Assembly (NCBI GenBank): GCA_023957575.1
Contig: JAMLGU010000003.1
Coordinates: 248,001-312,000 of the forward strand
Direction: 5' to 3'
Origin: Chitinophagaceae bacterium
GTDB taxonomy: Bacteria > Bacteroidota > Bacteroidia > Chitinophagales > Chitinophagaceae
Length of the DNA: 64,000 nt
Part shown: positions 28,964-38,354 of the stretch, piece after piece
How the letters are laid out: each line of letters starts with the position of its first letter
Numbering within the stretch: position 1 is the stretch's first letter
The notes under the pieces: model-generated
The model's input: only the letters and a program-made list of their open reading frames with translations
Databases searched by the model: none
What the model was told of the DNA's origin: nothing
Translations under genes and position numbers: made by a program

Positions 28964-29853
28964 AATTAGCCGCTATTGACATAGGCAGTAATGCTGCAAG
29001 ATTATTGATTAAAGATATTCATTTTGACAAACAAAATAAGCCCGAATTCATAAAGTCGAATCTTGTAAGAGTACCGCTACGACTGGGTTTTGATGTTTTT
29101 GAAACTGGAGAAATATCTGAAGCCAAAGTAGAAAATATCCTTAATACCATCAAAGCATATAAACACTTGTTGGAGGTGTATGGCGTAAAGCATCTCAAGG
29201 CATGCGCTACATCAGCCATGCGCGATGCAAAAAACGGCATAGAAATCATAAAAAGAGTAAAAGATGAAACAGGCATAGAAATTGAAATTCTTTCGGGAGA
29301 AAATGAGGCTTCAATGGTATATGAGAACCATGTACCCGACAATTTGCCTAAAGAAATTTCCTATTTATATATTGATGTTGGCGGCGGAAGCACCGAACTT
29401 ACTTTTTTCAGCAACGGCGAATTGGTTTTTAAGCAATCTTTTAATATTGGCACAATTAGATTGCTCAAACATCAGGTGTCCGAAGCGCAATGGGATGAGA
29501 TGAAATCCTTCATTAAGACCGAAACCAAAAATTCGAAATTAATAATGGCTATCGGTACCGGAGGAAATATCAATAAAGTGTTTTCATTGTCAAAAAGAAA
29601 AGAAGGGAAACCGCTTTCTTTGGATCTTCTAAGAGATTATTATAAACAACTCAGCAGCCTCAGCCTTTCTGACAGAATGAGCGCCTTCAAAATGCGTGAA
29701 GATCGTGCAGATGTGATTGTGCCAGCATTGCTGATTTACATCAATGTTTTAAAATGGGCCGGCGCTAACGAAATACTTATTCCGAAAATTGGTCTCGCCG
29801 ATGGTTTGATTCATAAGCTTTATGATGAGGTAGTTAAAAACGCTTTCAAATAA
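28960..29853 (+). CDS. ppx: Ppx/GppA-family exopolyphosphatase (TTG start)
   Basis: The product is 297 residues, the short two-domain form common in Bacteroidota. It belongs to the ASKHA fold: AAIDIGSNAARLLI at the start (phosphate-1 loop), YIDVGGGSTELTFF near 132-145 (second loop), and AIGTGGNI near 190. It removes terminal phosphates from polyphosphate or pppGpp, the counterpart of ppk1. The start is TTG at 28960 overlapping the ppk1 stop (TTGA); no in-frame ATG lies nearby and the conserved domain begins at the second residue. The pairing of ppk1 and ppx as one unit supports a polyphosphate role. Confidence 0.95.
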   Translation: MKLAAIDIGSNAARLLIKDIHFDKQNKPEFIKSNLVRVPLRLGFDVFETGEISEAKVENILNTIKAYKHLLEVYGVKHLKACATSAMRDAKNGIEIIKRVKDETGIEIEILSGENEASMVYENHVPDNLPKEISYLYIDVGGGSTELTFFSNGELVFKQSFNIGTIRLLKHQVSEAQWDEMKSFIKTETKNSKLIMAIGTGGNINKVFSLSKRKEGKPLSLDLLRDYYKQLSSLSLSDRMSAFKMREDRADVIVPALLIYINVLKWAGANEILIPKIGLADGLIHKLYDEVVKNAFK

Positions 29854-30141
29854 TGTATAAACGTAGAATAAACGAATATCAAAGGCTGGGAAAAATTTCA
29901 AGTACACGGGTGAGCCGGTGCTCGGGATTGATGTTGTGCAGCCAGCACATGGAGAACAGGCTATACAACATTGCTGCATTTTATGACTGCGTAAAATTTT
30001 TAAAGAGCAAGTCAGGAAGGTTTATAAATGTATATTTTATCAGCTTTGCCTTTTATAACTACAGCCAAAATAATAACAATTACGAATTTAATAATCTTCT
30101 TACCTACCAAAGCATTAAGGACTTGAGATTGATCAATATAA
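29854..30141. other. Uncertain stretch between ppx and the exported-protein gene
   Basis: These 288 bases have no convincing gene. A 114-codon plus-strand frame starts with an ATG overlapping the ppx stop (TAATG at 29851-29855), but it looks random and runs into the opposite gene. From about 29893 to 29989 the base composition is richer in GC and a different plus frame reads TGEPVLGIDVVQPAHGEQA before a stop; the minus frame here is cysteine-rich. This may be a decayed gene or coincidence. Confidence 0.35.
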
Positions 30142-31299
30142 TCAGATTCTCTTCAACTCCTTTTCCATCAGGTATTGAAGAAGAAGCGCTTCATTAAATG
30201 AAGGGCAGTAAAAATTGAAAGTAAATAACCCTACCTTATTTGCCACACGCTTAACGGGAGCAGAAAGATAAGAACCCACATTCCCGCGAAAAAAAGCCAC
30301 CTTATCATTCATCAGTTTTTCATTGTCAATTTGCAGGGGCGAATCAATATCTTCGTTCCACCATAGTAAAGCCGTTCTCAACAAAATAACTTCAAGCTGA
30401 GACTTAGTTCCATTCAAAAAATACTTCGCCTGCTCTACTAATTCAGGTTTTAAAGAACTCATCCATCCGTTTTGATTCTCTTTCATCCAACGGGAAAGAT
30501 GATATAAAATAATAGAAGTGCGACCATAATAAGGAGCAACAAAGCCGGGCTGGCTGATATGTTTTCGATCCTCAACCAAAGCCGCAAGCAGTGCGGCAGT
30601 AGCCGAATCAACTGCCGTCCAGTCAAGCCTGTTTTTATCTACAAATCTGAGAATATTGGTATGTACACACATATCATAATCAGGCGCTATGGCATAGCCT
30701 AACCAGGTGCTGTATGCATCATATTTTCGATACTTTTTCTGCGAGCCGATTGGTTTTCGTTTTTTACTGCCTGCATACTTTTGAAATAAAGCGTGTGCTT
30801 CTTCTTTTTCAATATCAGATGCATTGGCGGCTTCTAAAAGAATAGCAGAACAGTCAGCATCATCCGGCAGAAATCGTTTTTCAGTAGTAATCTTTTCAAG
30901 AAAACTGTTGGGGAAATGTCTTGGAGTATCTACCGCCCAAAAAAAATAGGAAGGTTTTCCTTTTTTGTGTTTAAACTTCTTGAAAGCAGGCAATGCCCTG
31001 TTTATGATGCTATCGGCAAGCCGGTTGTCATTGCTATCCAACTTATCTTTATATACTCTTAAAACATTTACCACAAGCCCAGTATAAAAGGCATTATTAT
31101 CTGTTTTTGGTTTTGAAAACAGAAACAGATTTTTCCGGTGTGTATTGAACAGTCCATAAGTCATATCCCTTTCGGGCCTTTTTTGAATAGAATCTATTTT
31201 ATTCAAAATGGCAGAAACAGTAATTGCCTCCTGCCCCATAACCAAAAGCACAAAAAATTGAAAAAACAAAACGAAAAAACTGTTTCTTAATAAATACAT
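30142..31299 (-). CDS. Exported protein of unknown function with a DDAD motif
   Basis: The product is 385 residues with a signal peptide (FFVLFFQFFVLLVMGQ, cleavage near 22). The mature protein is mostly helical and has conserved-looking acidic motifs: LPDDADCSAILL (145-156) and DYDMCVHTNILRFV (207-220), then WTAVDSATAALLAALV and APYYGRTSIILYHLSRWM. Helical hairpins with DDAD-like motifs recall alpha/alpha-toroid enzymes such as terpene cyclases or prenyltransferases, where Asp-Asp or Asp/Cys/His ligands sit in the barrel; this is a fold guess, not an assignment. It follows the pseudouridine synthase gene by 16 nt on the same strand. I do not recognise the family by name. Confidence 0.7.
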   Translation of the reverse strand: MYLLRNSFFVLFFQFFVLLVMGQEAITVSAILNKIDSIQKRPERDMTYGLFNTHRKNLFLFSKPKTDNNAFYTGLVVNVLRVYKDKLDSNDNRLADSIINRALPAFKKFKHKKGKPSYFFWAVDTPRHFPNSFLEKITTEKRFLPDDADCSAILLEAANASDIEKEEAHALFQKYAGSKKRKPIGSQKKYRKYDAYSTWLGYAIAPDYDMCVHTNILRFVDKNRLDWTAVDSATAALLAALVEDRKHISQPGFVAPYYGRTSIILYHLSRWMKENQNGWMSSLKPELVEQAKYFLNGTKSQLEVILLRTALLWWNEDIDSPLQIDNEKLMNDKVAFFRGNVGSYLSAPVKRVANKVGLFTFNFYCPSFNEALLLQYLMEKELKRI

Positions 31300-31315
31300 G
31301 CTGCTCTTTTAAAAT

Positions 31316-32371
31316 CTAATGTTTAGCGCCGACATAGTTTTTCCACTTATCTATAACCTGTTGCATATCGGATGGTACCGGACTCTCGAAAAACAGTTCT
31401 TTTCCGGTGGTGGGGTGTACAAAACCCAATGTTTGTGCATGGAGCGCCTGCCTTGGGCAAATAGCAAAACAGTTATCAACAAATTGTTTGTATTTCGCAA
31501 AAACTGTTCCTTTCACAATTTTATCGCCGCCATAAAAATCATCATTGAATAAGGGATGCCCAATATACTTCATGTGTACCCGAATCTGATGTGTGCGGCC
31601 GGTTTCCAAAACACACTCAACCAAGGTAACATAATTACATCGTTCCTTCACCCTGTAATGCGTTATAGCTTCCTTGCCATGATCTCCTTCCGGATATGCT
31701 TCAAAAAGTTTTCTATAGCGAAGGTTACGTCCAACATGAGCAATAACTGTACCATCATCTTCTTTCATATCGCCCCAAACAAGCGCCAGATACTGCCGTT
31801 TAACGGTATGGTCAAAAAATTGTTTTGCCAAATGGCGCATAGCGCCGTCTGTTTTGGCCAACACAAGAAGTCCGCTGGTATTCTTATCTATCCGATGCAC
31901 CATACCAAAACGCGGAAGTGTTTCTTCATTAATTGTTGCGTTTTGCTGTTGCAAATAATAGGCTACTCCATTGAGCAAAGTGCCATTATAATTTCCACTG
32001 CCGGGGTGCACTACCATTCCGGCGACCTTATTTATCACCATCACTTCAGCATCTTCATAAACAATATCTATCGGAATATTTTCAGGTACTATTTCATTCT
32101 CTTCGGGAGTTGTGTCAGTATAAACTACTATCTCCTGAACTCCTTTCAATTTATAATTTGGTTTTACTTCCTTTCCGTCCACTAATACCATTTTATTCCG
32201 AATAGCCTGTTGCACTTTATTTCTTGATGCTCCTTCAATCCGGTTCATCAGATATTTATCAATGCGATAAGGCTCTTGCCCTTTGTCTGTTTTATACACA
32301 AACTTTTCGTACAGTTCATCATTATTATCCTGCGAATCCCGTAAATCATCTATTTCTTCATCTTTCTGCAT
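31316..32371 (-). CDS. RluD-family 23S rRNA pseudouridine synthase
   Basis: The product is 351 residues. An N-terminal S4 RNA-binding domain (YRIDKYLMNRIEGASRNKVQ, about 35-80) precedes the RsuA/RluA catalytic domain with Asp162 in VHRIDKNTSGLLV, the nucleophile that rearranges uridine. ALVWGDM and GRTHQIRVHMKYIGHPLFND are further family marks. RluD makes the pseudouridines of helix 69 in 23S rRNA; the exact target here is not proven. The promoter at 32402-32409 predicts a leader of about 25 nt and probably drives the next gene too. Confidence 0.93.
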   Translation of the reverse strand: MQKDEEIDDLRDSQDNNDELYEKFVYKTDKGQEPYRIDKYLMNRIEGASRNKVQQAIRNKMVLVDGKEVKPNYKLKGVQEIVVYTDTTPEENEIVPENIPIDIVYEDAEVMVINKVAGMVVHPGSGNYNGTLLNGVAYYLQQQNATINEETLPRFGMVHRIDKNTSGLLVLAKTDGAMRHLAKQFFDHTVKRQYLALVWGDMKEDDGTVIAHVGRNLRYRKLFEAYPEGDHGKEAITHYRVKERCNYVTLVECVLETGRTHQIRVHMKYIGHPLFNDDFYGGDKIVKGTVFAKYKQFVDNCFAICPRQALHAQTLGFVHPTTGKELFFESPVPSDMQQVIDKWKNYVGAKH

Positions 32372-32401
32372 TTTTTACTTTTAATTATTTTTGCAATTTT
32401 A

Positions 32402-32409
32402 CAAATTTA
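32402..32409 (-). promoter_or_regulatory. Promoter -7 element of the pseudouridine synthase operon
   Basis: The minus strand reads TAAATTTG, an exact TAnnTTTG match, 30 nt before the ATG at 32371. Confidence 0.5.
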
Positions 32410-32492
32410 ATTTTAGAAGGAGCTTCAAATGAAATTCAATAGTATGGATATTTTTCATATTTTTAGTTTTTAAAATTTTTAATTCCCCATCC

Positions 32493-32819
32493 ATGCGTTA
32501 CTGTTTTACCTGCGATTTAAAAAACGATCCTATCTTAATTGCCGAATATGAAAAGTATCACGAACAAATCTGGCCTGAAATTGAAAAGAGCATTACAGAT
32601 GCCGGTATTACTGATATGCAGATATACAGAGTTGCCAACCGTATGTTTATGATTATGGAAACGGAGGATGATTTTTCTTTTGAACAAAAAGCGGCATCAG
32701 ATGCTGCTAATCCCAAGGTTCAGGAATGGGAAGAACTGATGTGGAAATACCAACAATCTGTTCCTTTTGCCAACCCCGGAGAAAAATGGGTGTTGATGAA
32801 AAAAATATTTCAATTGTAG
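32493..32819 (+). CDS. rhaM: L-rhamnose mutarotase family protein
   Basis: The 108-residue product matches the small dimeric RhaM/YiiL fold (DUF718): it starts RYCFTCDLKNDP, has EYEKYHEQIWPEI with His23 as the likely catalytic residue, then YRVANRMFMIMETEDDF and the tail PGEKWVLMKKIF. RhaM interconverts the alpha and beta anomers of L-rhamnose; some relatives act on L-fucose. No sugar catabolic genes flank it, so substrate and pathway are open. It converges on the S9 peptidase gene with only 7 nt between stops. Confidence 0.9.
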   Translation: MRYCFTCDLKNDPILIAEYEKYHEQIWPEIEKSITDAGITDMQIYRVANRMFMIMETEDDFSFEQKAASDAANPKVQEWEELMWKYQQSVPFANPGEKWVLMKKIFQL

Positions 32820-32826
32820 AAATGCA

Positions 32827-35199
32827 CTATTTCTTTAAAACCCTTTCAAACAATTTAAAAATTCTTTTATACTCATCAGTCCAACTGCTGGGTTCTACAA
32901 AACCATGATCTTCCATTGGATAACCCATCAGTTCCCAATTATCTTTACCTAATTCAATAAGTCTTTGCGATAGCTTTACAGCATCCTGATAATGGACGTT
33001 TACATCCACGATACCGTGGCATATCAACAAATCTCCTTTTAATCCATTAGCAAAATAAATGGGAGAACTTCGATAATAAGCAATACTGTCATTGTAAGGC
33101 TCGTTCAAAATATTAGAAGTATAACCGTGATTATAATTAGCCCAATCGGTAACCGGTCTTAATGCAGCGCCCGCTGCAAAAATATCGGAACGGGTAAACA
33201 TTGCCATCAGCGCCATAAATCCTCCATAAGACCCTCCATACATTCCAATATGCTGAGGGTTTACTCCATAGGTTGAAACAAGATATTTTACTGCATCAAC
33301 ATGGTCATCCAAATCCTTTCCTCCCATGTGCCGGTAAATACCTGTACGCCAATCACGGCCATAACCGGCGCTTGCCCTGTAATCAATATCCATCACATAG
33401 TAACCATTATCCGCCAAAAGATTGTTGAACATAAACTCACGAAAATAACTGCTCCACCATTTGTGAGCATTTTGCAAATACCCTGCCCCATGCACAAAAA
33501 GTACTGCCGGCTTATTGGGATGAGGTTTGGTTGGTTTGTAAATTCTCGCATACACGTCAGCCCCGTCAGAAGCCTTAAAACTAATCACTTCCGGGTCTCT
33601 CCATGGATAAGATTTAAACGCTGCGCTTTCTGCTTTAAATGTAATCTGTTCGGCCTTTGCGCCAGGTTTGTTTTCTTGCAGGTAAAGTTCCCACGGTTTA
33701 TTGGAGTAAGAATACAGGAAAGCAATTTGTTTTTCATTGGGCGACAGCGCCACTTCATTGGCTCCGGTCATTGAAGTAATTTTTTCTTTTTTCCCGGAGG
33801 CAATATTCAATTTATAAAAATGCTTTTCGCCGGGGTGCACTTCATTTGTTGTCAGGTAAAAACACCTTTTATCATCAGATAATTTTACCTTTTGCACCTC
33901 ATATTTCCCTGATGTCAAAGTTCTTTTGTTCATGGTTCTCACATTTATGGAGTATAAATGAGCGTAACCTGTTGCTTCAGATTGATACCAGAAATTTTCA
34001 TCGTTAATCCAGCCGGTATTAAAACCAAAAATTCCGGGCCCTCCAATCCAGGCATCATCATGTTGCCTATCCAATAAAGTTAGTATATTAATACTCAAAT
34101 CCCATAACATCAGCCACCTGTCCTTGTTGTCAGCTGCTCTTATTTCTACTACGGCATTTGTACCTTTGGGCGACCAGGAAATACGCTGTACTGTTACTGC
34201 TCTATTTTCATTGGCTTTTTTCATCTTCTCATAAACATTAGGATAGTCTTTGAAATAAGCAGGGATATCCTTTATGCCCGGAATTGAATCAGTCTTTAAA
34301 GAAAATACAGTATCGCGAACCCGATCATAGACAAAGAATTCTGAACTACTTTGAGACGCGCCTACTTTAGCCCTGCCGTTTATATCAGTAGTATATCCTG
34401 ATTCAGTAACATAGTCGGGGACAATAGTAGATTTTTGTTGTGCGCGCCTGAAAACCGAATAAGTAACATACCTACCGGTAGGGTCGGCCAATAATTGCTG
34501 AACAAACCCGTCGGCCACAATGATATTTTTTGGCGTCTTTTCTTTGGAAAGCGATTTTCTATAGGCATTGCTGCTATCAGCCTGAGCTTTTCGTTCCCGT
34601 AAAACATCAAAATTTGCCAACTGGTCTTTTCTCAGCCAAGCTTCCTCTTTACCTTCGGACTGCAGCCTGCTACCCGGTCCTGCCGAACTCGTAGTAATAT
34701 TTGTATGTTGCAGCGTTTCTCCTGTAAGAATATCCCACGCAAATAAATTGGATGCACGATTATAAATAATTTTTTTATCTAAAAAACCAAATTGCGGATT
34801 TGACTCGAATTCAATTGTCTGAGTAATACGTTTGGTAATTCCTGACTTTATATCTGTAAAAAATATATCCCCATTTTGTTCATAAATATATTGAGTTCGC
34901 AACTGATTATATACTATGCTCTCAGGCCTAATCAGATATTGCTTTTGATGCGCCGTTGCCTTTTGAGGTGTTTTATTTCTTAGCGTAATAAAATAAAGCG
35001 AATCGGCTGATAAGCCATCCGGGTTCCAAAGGAAAAACAAAGTATCGCCAGTTCTGTTCCATTGCAATTCGGACGGTGAGCTTCCTATCCATTTTGGATC
35101 CCGCATTATTTTTTCAACCGTTAATGGCGTTAAGCTGCTTTGAGAAAAAGTAAAAACATTGACACCTAAAAATAAAAATATCAGAATTATTTTTCGCAT
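32827..35199 (-). CDS. S9-family prolyl oligopeptidase-type exported peptidase
   Basis: The product is 790 residues with a signal peptide (MRKIILIFLFLGVNVFTFSQ). An N-terminal seven-blade-propeller region with PD40/DPP-IV-like repeats (about 30-530) is followed by an alpha/beta hydrolase domain. The nucleophile is Ser657 in MYGGSYGGFMAL, with the Asp (GIVDVNVHYQDA) and His (MEDHGFVEPS) following in the last 70 residues. It fits the dipeptidyl-peptidase IV or acylaminoacyl-peptidase branch that trims peptides in the periplasm. It carries no type IX sorting domain. It is a single gene, convergent with rhaM. Confidence 0.93.
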   Translation of the reverse strand: MRKIILIFLFLGVNVFTFSQSSLTPLTVEKIMRDPKWIGSSPSELQWNRTGDTLFFLWNPDGLSADSLYFITLRNKTPQKATAHQKQYLIRPESIVYNQLRTQYIYEQNGDIFFTDIKSGITKRITQTIEFESNPQFGFLDKKIIYNRASNLFAWDILTGETLQHTNITTSSAGPGSRLQSEGKEEAWLRKDQLANFDVLRERKAQADSSNAYRKSLSKEKTPKNIIVADGFVQQLLADPTGRYVTYSVFRRAQQKSTIVPDYVTESGYTTDINGRAKVGASQSSSEFFVYDRVRDTVFSLKTDSIPGIKDIPAYFKDYPNVYEKMKKANENRAVTVQRISWSPKGTNAVVEIRAADNKDRWLMLWDLSINILTLLDRQHDDAWIGGPGIFGFNTGWINDENFWYQSEATGYAHLYSINVRTMNKRTLTSGKYEVQKVKLSDDKRCFYLTTNEVHPGEKHFYKLNIASGKKEKITSMTGANEVALSPNEKQIAFLYSYSNKPWELYLQENKPGAKAEQITFKAESAAFKSYPWRDPEVISFKASDGADVYARIYKPTKPHPNKPAVLFVHGAGYLQNAHKWWSSYFREFMFNNLLADNGYYVMDIDYRASAGYGRDWRTGIYRHMGGKDLDDHVDAVKYLVSTYGVNPQHIGMYGGSYGGFMALMAMFTRSDIFAAGAALRPVTDWANYNHGYTSNILNEPYNDSIAYYRSSPIYFANGLKGDLLICHGIVDVNVHYQDAVKLSQRLIELGKDNWELMGYPMEDHGFVEPSSWTDEYKRIFKLFERVLKK

Positions 35200-35296
35200 T
35201 TGTTAAGGATTTTGTTTGTAAATTTAGTCTTTAGAATTTATTTTACACATAGTTTATTTCAATTTCAAATCATGGTTTCATAAACCGTATATGTTT

Positions 35297-38200
35297 CTAT
35301 ACCAACTCAATTACACTTCCCTTAAAAGTATCTTTTGTAATCTGTAAAGCACGCGGCATTCGTTCCTTTAGTTCTTCCACATGAGAAATAATACCTACTA
35401 TCCTGTTTTCTTTTTGCAACTGCATCAGCGTATCAAATACCACATTTACAGACTCTGAGTCCTGAGTGCCGAAACCTTCATCAATAAAGAAAAAATTTTG
35501 TTGAGATTGGTTATTCGCCTGAACACTCTCTGCCAATGCAAGCGCAAGGCTGAGCGAAACCTGAAACGCCTGACCACCTGACAATGTTTTTACACTACGG
35601 CTGCGACCCTCGTTCAAAAAATCAATCACTTCAAAATTACCCGACTCGTTGATAGTCAGGCTTAGTTGATTTCGTGTCATCCTGTGAAACCTTATGTTTG
35701 CATTATCGCAAAGCTGATGCAAATAAATGGAAGAAACATACTGCACAAAGCCTTTACCTTTCATAAGACCGAAAATAGTCTTAAAATTTTCCTGTCTTTC
35801 CTGAAGCTGAGATTGCAGTACAAGTAATTCCTTTTTCTCTTGAAAATCCTTACGCAAACGAATCAGTTCGGACTCAGTTTGATTCATCTTCCGGGTTAAT
35901 GCCTCTAAAGCCCGTTCGGCCTCTGCTAATTCTTTTTCCTTCTGTTCAAAGATTTCATCCTCCACCACAAAATTCTTTAAAATATTCTCCTGTCTTTCAA
36001 TTTCATTTTTTAATTTTTCAAATTGTTTATTAAACGAATCAATTTGCTTTCTTTCCTCTTCAACATTCAGCTTCCGGTTCAATATTTCAACAATCGTTTC
36101 CTCGGAGCCAAAAACAGATTTTTTTAAGGCATCCGAAATTTCAAATTCCACAGCTTTGAGTTTATTATTACAATCTTCTGACTGAGTTCTTATTTCGCTG
36201 ATTTTTGCTGTAGTTGCCGAATTTTGTTTTTCGAATTCAGCTTTATCTTTATCTGCATTTTTATACGCTGATTCTATTTTCAATATTTTTTGTTCCAATT
36301 CTTTTTGCTCCTCATTTACAGAATTGTTTTCCAGTTCAGTATAATCATCATACCTTAAAACTTTTAAATTACCCATTTGAGCTTTTAATTCTGCACGATT
36401 AACTTTTTCTTCGTCTTCAATCTTATTAAGTTCAAGGGTATATTTTTCCAGATTTACCCTATCCTTTTCTAATTGTTCCTGTATATTTTTTATAAATTTT
36501 TCCTTTTGCGAAATTTCTCCTTCAGCATCAGCCGAATCTTTTTTTGCCTTATTAAATGTATCCATGCAATCTGCATCAAAATCTTGCCAAATAAATTTTT
36601 TCTTATGAACACGACTCTCCTCATTCGATAATTCATATTCATTCTTTCTTTCTTTTAATTGTTCAGCAAGACCTTTTTGAGCAATCAGAATTTCTTTTAT
36701 AATATTTCTTTTTTCATTAAGTTCTTTTATCAGTTTTTCGACTTTCTGAATTTTACTTTGAATACTCCTTAGTTCATGAGAAACATATTTTATTTCGATT
36801 ATTTTCGGATGATCTTCTGAACCGCAAAGCGGACAAGGCTTGCCATCATGCAGTTCATGAGCATATTCGCTCAATTTTTCCTCTAACTTCAGATGATTTC
36901 TTCTTATTTCTAAAAGTTCCTTTTGTTTAATTAATTCATGCTCTTGCTGTTCAAAATCTTTTTCATAACTATCCACGGCAGCCCCAAAAGACTGTAGCTT
37001 TTTATCAGCTATCTTTATTTTTTCCTGTATATCATTAATTGCTTTTCCAATAGTTGCTAATCGTTCTTTTAAATGTTGATGATGCTGATACCAGTTGGAA
37101 AGACCCAGCAATAAATTTGAATCTAACTTCTTCTTTTTCAGATTGTCTGCCTCTGCGCCTAAAATTTTTATTTGCTTTTCATATTCTGTAATTTTATTTT
37201 TAGTATTTGCTACTACTTCCCTACCCTTATTGGCTCTTTCTCCGGCTCTTTTGATTTCTACATTAAGGGTTTTCAATTTCAAAATGATTTCAAATTCTGA
37301 TAATTTTTGTTTTTCAATATCTAATGTATCAAACAGAGGCTTCAACTCCTGCATTGTCAATAAATTTTGCGCAATTGCTTCCCTTATTTTTTTTAGCTCA
37401 TTTTCAGCTTTTGAGAGTTTTGTTGAAACGTTATCCAGTTCCTGCCGGTATTCTTTCTTCCTTTGCAATAATGGTGAAAACAACTTTTCTACTTTTTCGA
37501 ATTGTTCCACCTTTTTTAACTGAGCTTCTATCTCTAACCTTTTGTTATCAAGAATCTTGAATTCATTTCGATTTTTTTCAAGTGCTACAGCTTCTATTTT
37601 CAAGGATTTAATTTTCTGAAATTTTTCATTGAATTCCTGAAATTTTTTATGCGCCGTCTGATGATCATTTTTAACTAAACTAAATTGTTCTTCAATCTCT
37701 TTAATTTTTTCATTTGACACTTCTTCATATCCTGATAGTTTCCCTTTCAATTCGTCTAATTTAGAATTATTAGCTCCCTGTAATTTGCTTACTTTATCCT
37801 GCAAATCAAATTTCTTCAGGTTAAACACCTCCATCATCATTTCATTTCTTTCAGTTGGCCCCAATTCTAAAAACTCTTTAAATTGACCTTGCGGTATGAT
37901 GATGGTGCGTTTGAAGTTTACATAAGACAATCCGACAATCTTTTCAGTATCAGCATTTTCCATTGGAATCCAATGATCATTCTTCCGATAATAGTACTGA
38001 ACCGTTGGTGATTTTACATCTTCAAAATTTTTGGTATTTCTTTTAAATTCTCTAACTACTTTGTAATGTTTATTTTCAAAATTGACAAATTCAAACTCCA
38101 AATATGAGCGGTTTGACTTCAAGTTCATCATATTATAAGTTCTCTTGTCGCGCGCATGCAAGCGCTCCGTTTCACCATATAACGCATAAGAAATCGCCTC

Positions 38201-38335
38201 CAGAATGGAAGACTTTCCCGAACCTGTGGCTCCAAAAATGCCAAACAAACCCGCATCTGTCAATTCGGTAAAATCAACAACCTGCCGTTCCTGATAAGAA
38301 TAAAGTCCTTCAATAGTAATTTTTAATGGTATCAT
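35297..38335 (-). CDS. sbcC: SbcC exonuclease subunit (Rad50-like ATPase)
   Basis: The product is 1012 residues with the Rad50/SMC layout. The N-terminal ABC half has Walker A FGATGSGKSSI near 33-44. Two long coiled coils (about 180-490 and 520-850) are joined by a zinc hook CPLC (Cys501, Cys504). The C-terminal half has the signature LSGGQAFQVSL and Walker B FFFIDEGFGTQD. With SbcD it forms the nuclease that opens hairpins and processes double-strand ends. It lies 19 nt after sbcD in the same operon. Length and motifs are complete. Confidence 0.96.
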   Translation of the reverse strand: MIPLKITIEGLYSYQERQVVDFTELTDAGLFGIFGATGSGKSSILEAISYALYGETERLHARDKRTYNMMNLKSNRSYLEFEFVNFENKHYKVVREFKRNTKNFEDVKSPTVQYYYRKNDHWIPMENADTEKIVGLSYVNFKRTIIIPQGQFKEFLELGPTERNEMMMEVFNLKKFDLQDKVSKLQGANNSKLDELKGKLSGYEEVSNEKIKEIEEQFSLVKNDHQTAHKKFQEFNEKFQKIKSLKIEAVALEKNRNEFKILDNKRLEIEAQLKKVEQFEKVEKLFSPLLQRKKEYRQELDNVSTKLSKAENELKKIREAIAQNLLTMQELKPLFDTLDIEKQKLSEFEIILKLKTLNVEIKRAGERANKGREVVANTKNKITEYEKQIKILGAEADNLKKKKLDSNLLLGLSNWYQHHQHLKERLATIGKAINDIQEKIKIADKKLQSFGAAVDSYEKDFEQQEHELIKQKELLEIRRNHLKLEEKLSEYAHELHDGKPCPLCGSEDHPKIIEIKYVSHELRSIQSKIQKVEKLIKELNEKRNIIKEILIAQKGLAEQLKERKNEYELSNEESRVHKKKFIWQDFDADCMDTFNKAKKDSADAEGEISQKEKFIKNIQEQLEKDRVNLEKYTLELNKIEDEEKVNRAELKAQMGNLKVLRYDDYTELENNSVNEEQKELEQKILKIESAYKNADKDKAEFEKQNSATTAKISEIRTQSEDCNNKLKAVEFEISDALKKSVFGSEETIVEILNRKLNVEEERKQIDSFNKQFEKLKNEIERQENILKNFVVEDEIFEQKEKELAEAERALEALTRKMNQTESELIRLRKDFQEKKELLVLQSQLQERQENFKTIFGLMKGKGFVQYVSSIYLHQLCDNANIRFHRMTRNQLSLTINESGNFEVIDFLNEGRSRSVKTLSGGQAFQVSLSLALALAESVQANNQSQQNFFFIDEGFGTQDSESVNVVFDTLMQLQKENRIVGIISHVEELKERMPRALQITKDTFKGSVIELV

Positions 38336-38354
38336 GTATTGCTTAAAAAATTTA

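Noticed and set aside
29853..30197. 114-codon frame overlapping the ppx stop codon
   Set aside because: The TAATG overlap is suggestive, but the sequence shows no pattern and the frame runs 56 nt into the convergent gene.
31556..32185. 209-codon frame antisense to the pseudouridine synthase
   Set aside because: It lies wholly inside the well supported synthase gene and its translation has no domain; a shadow frame.
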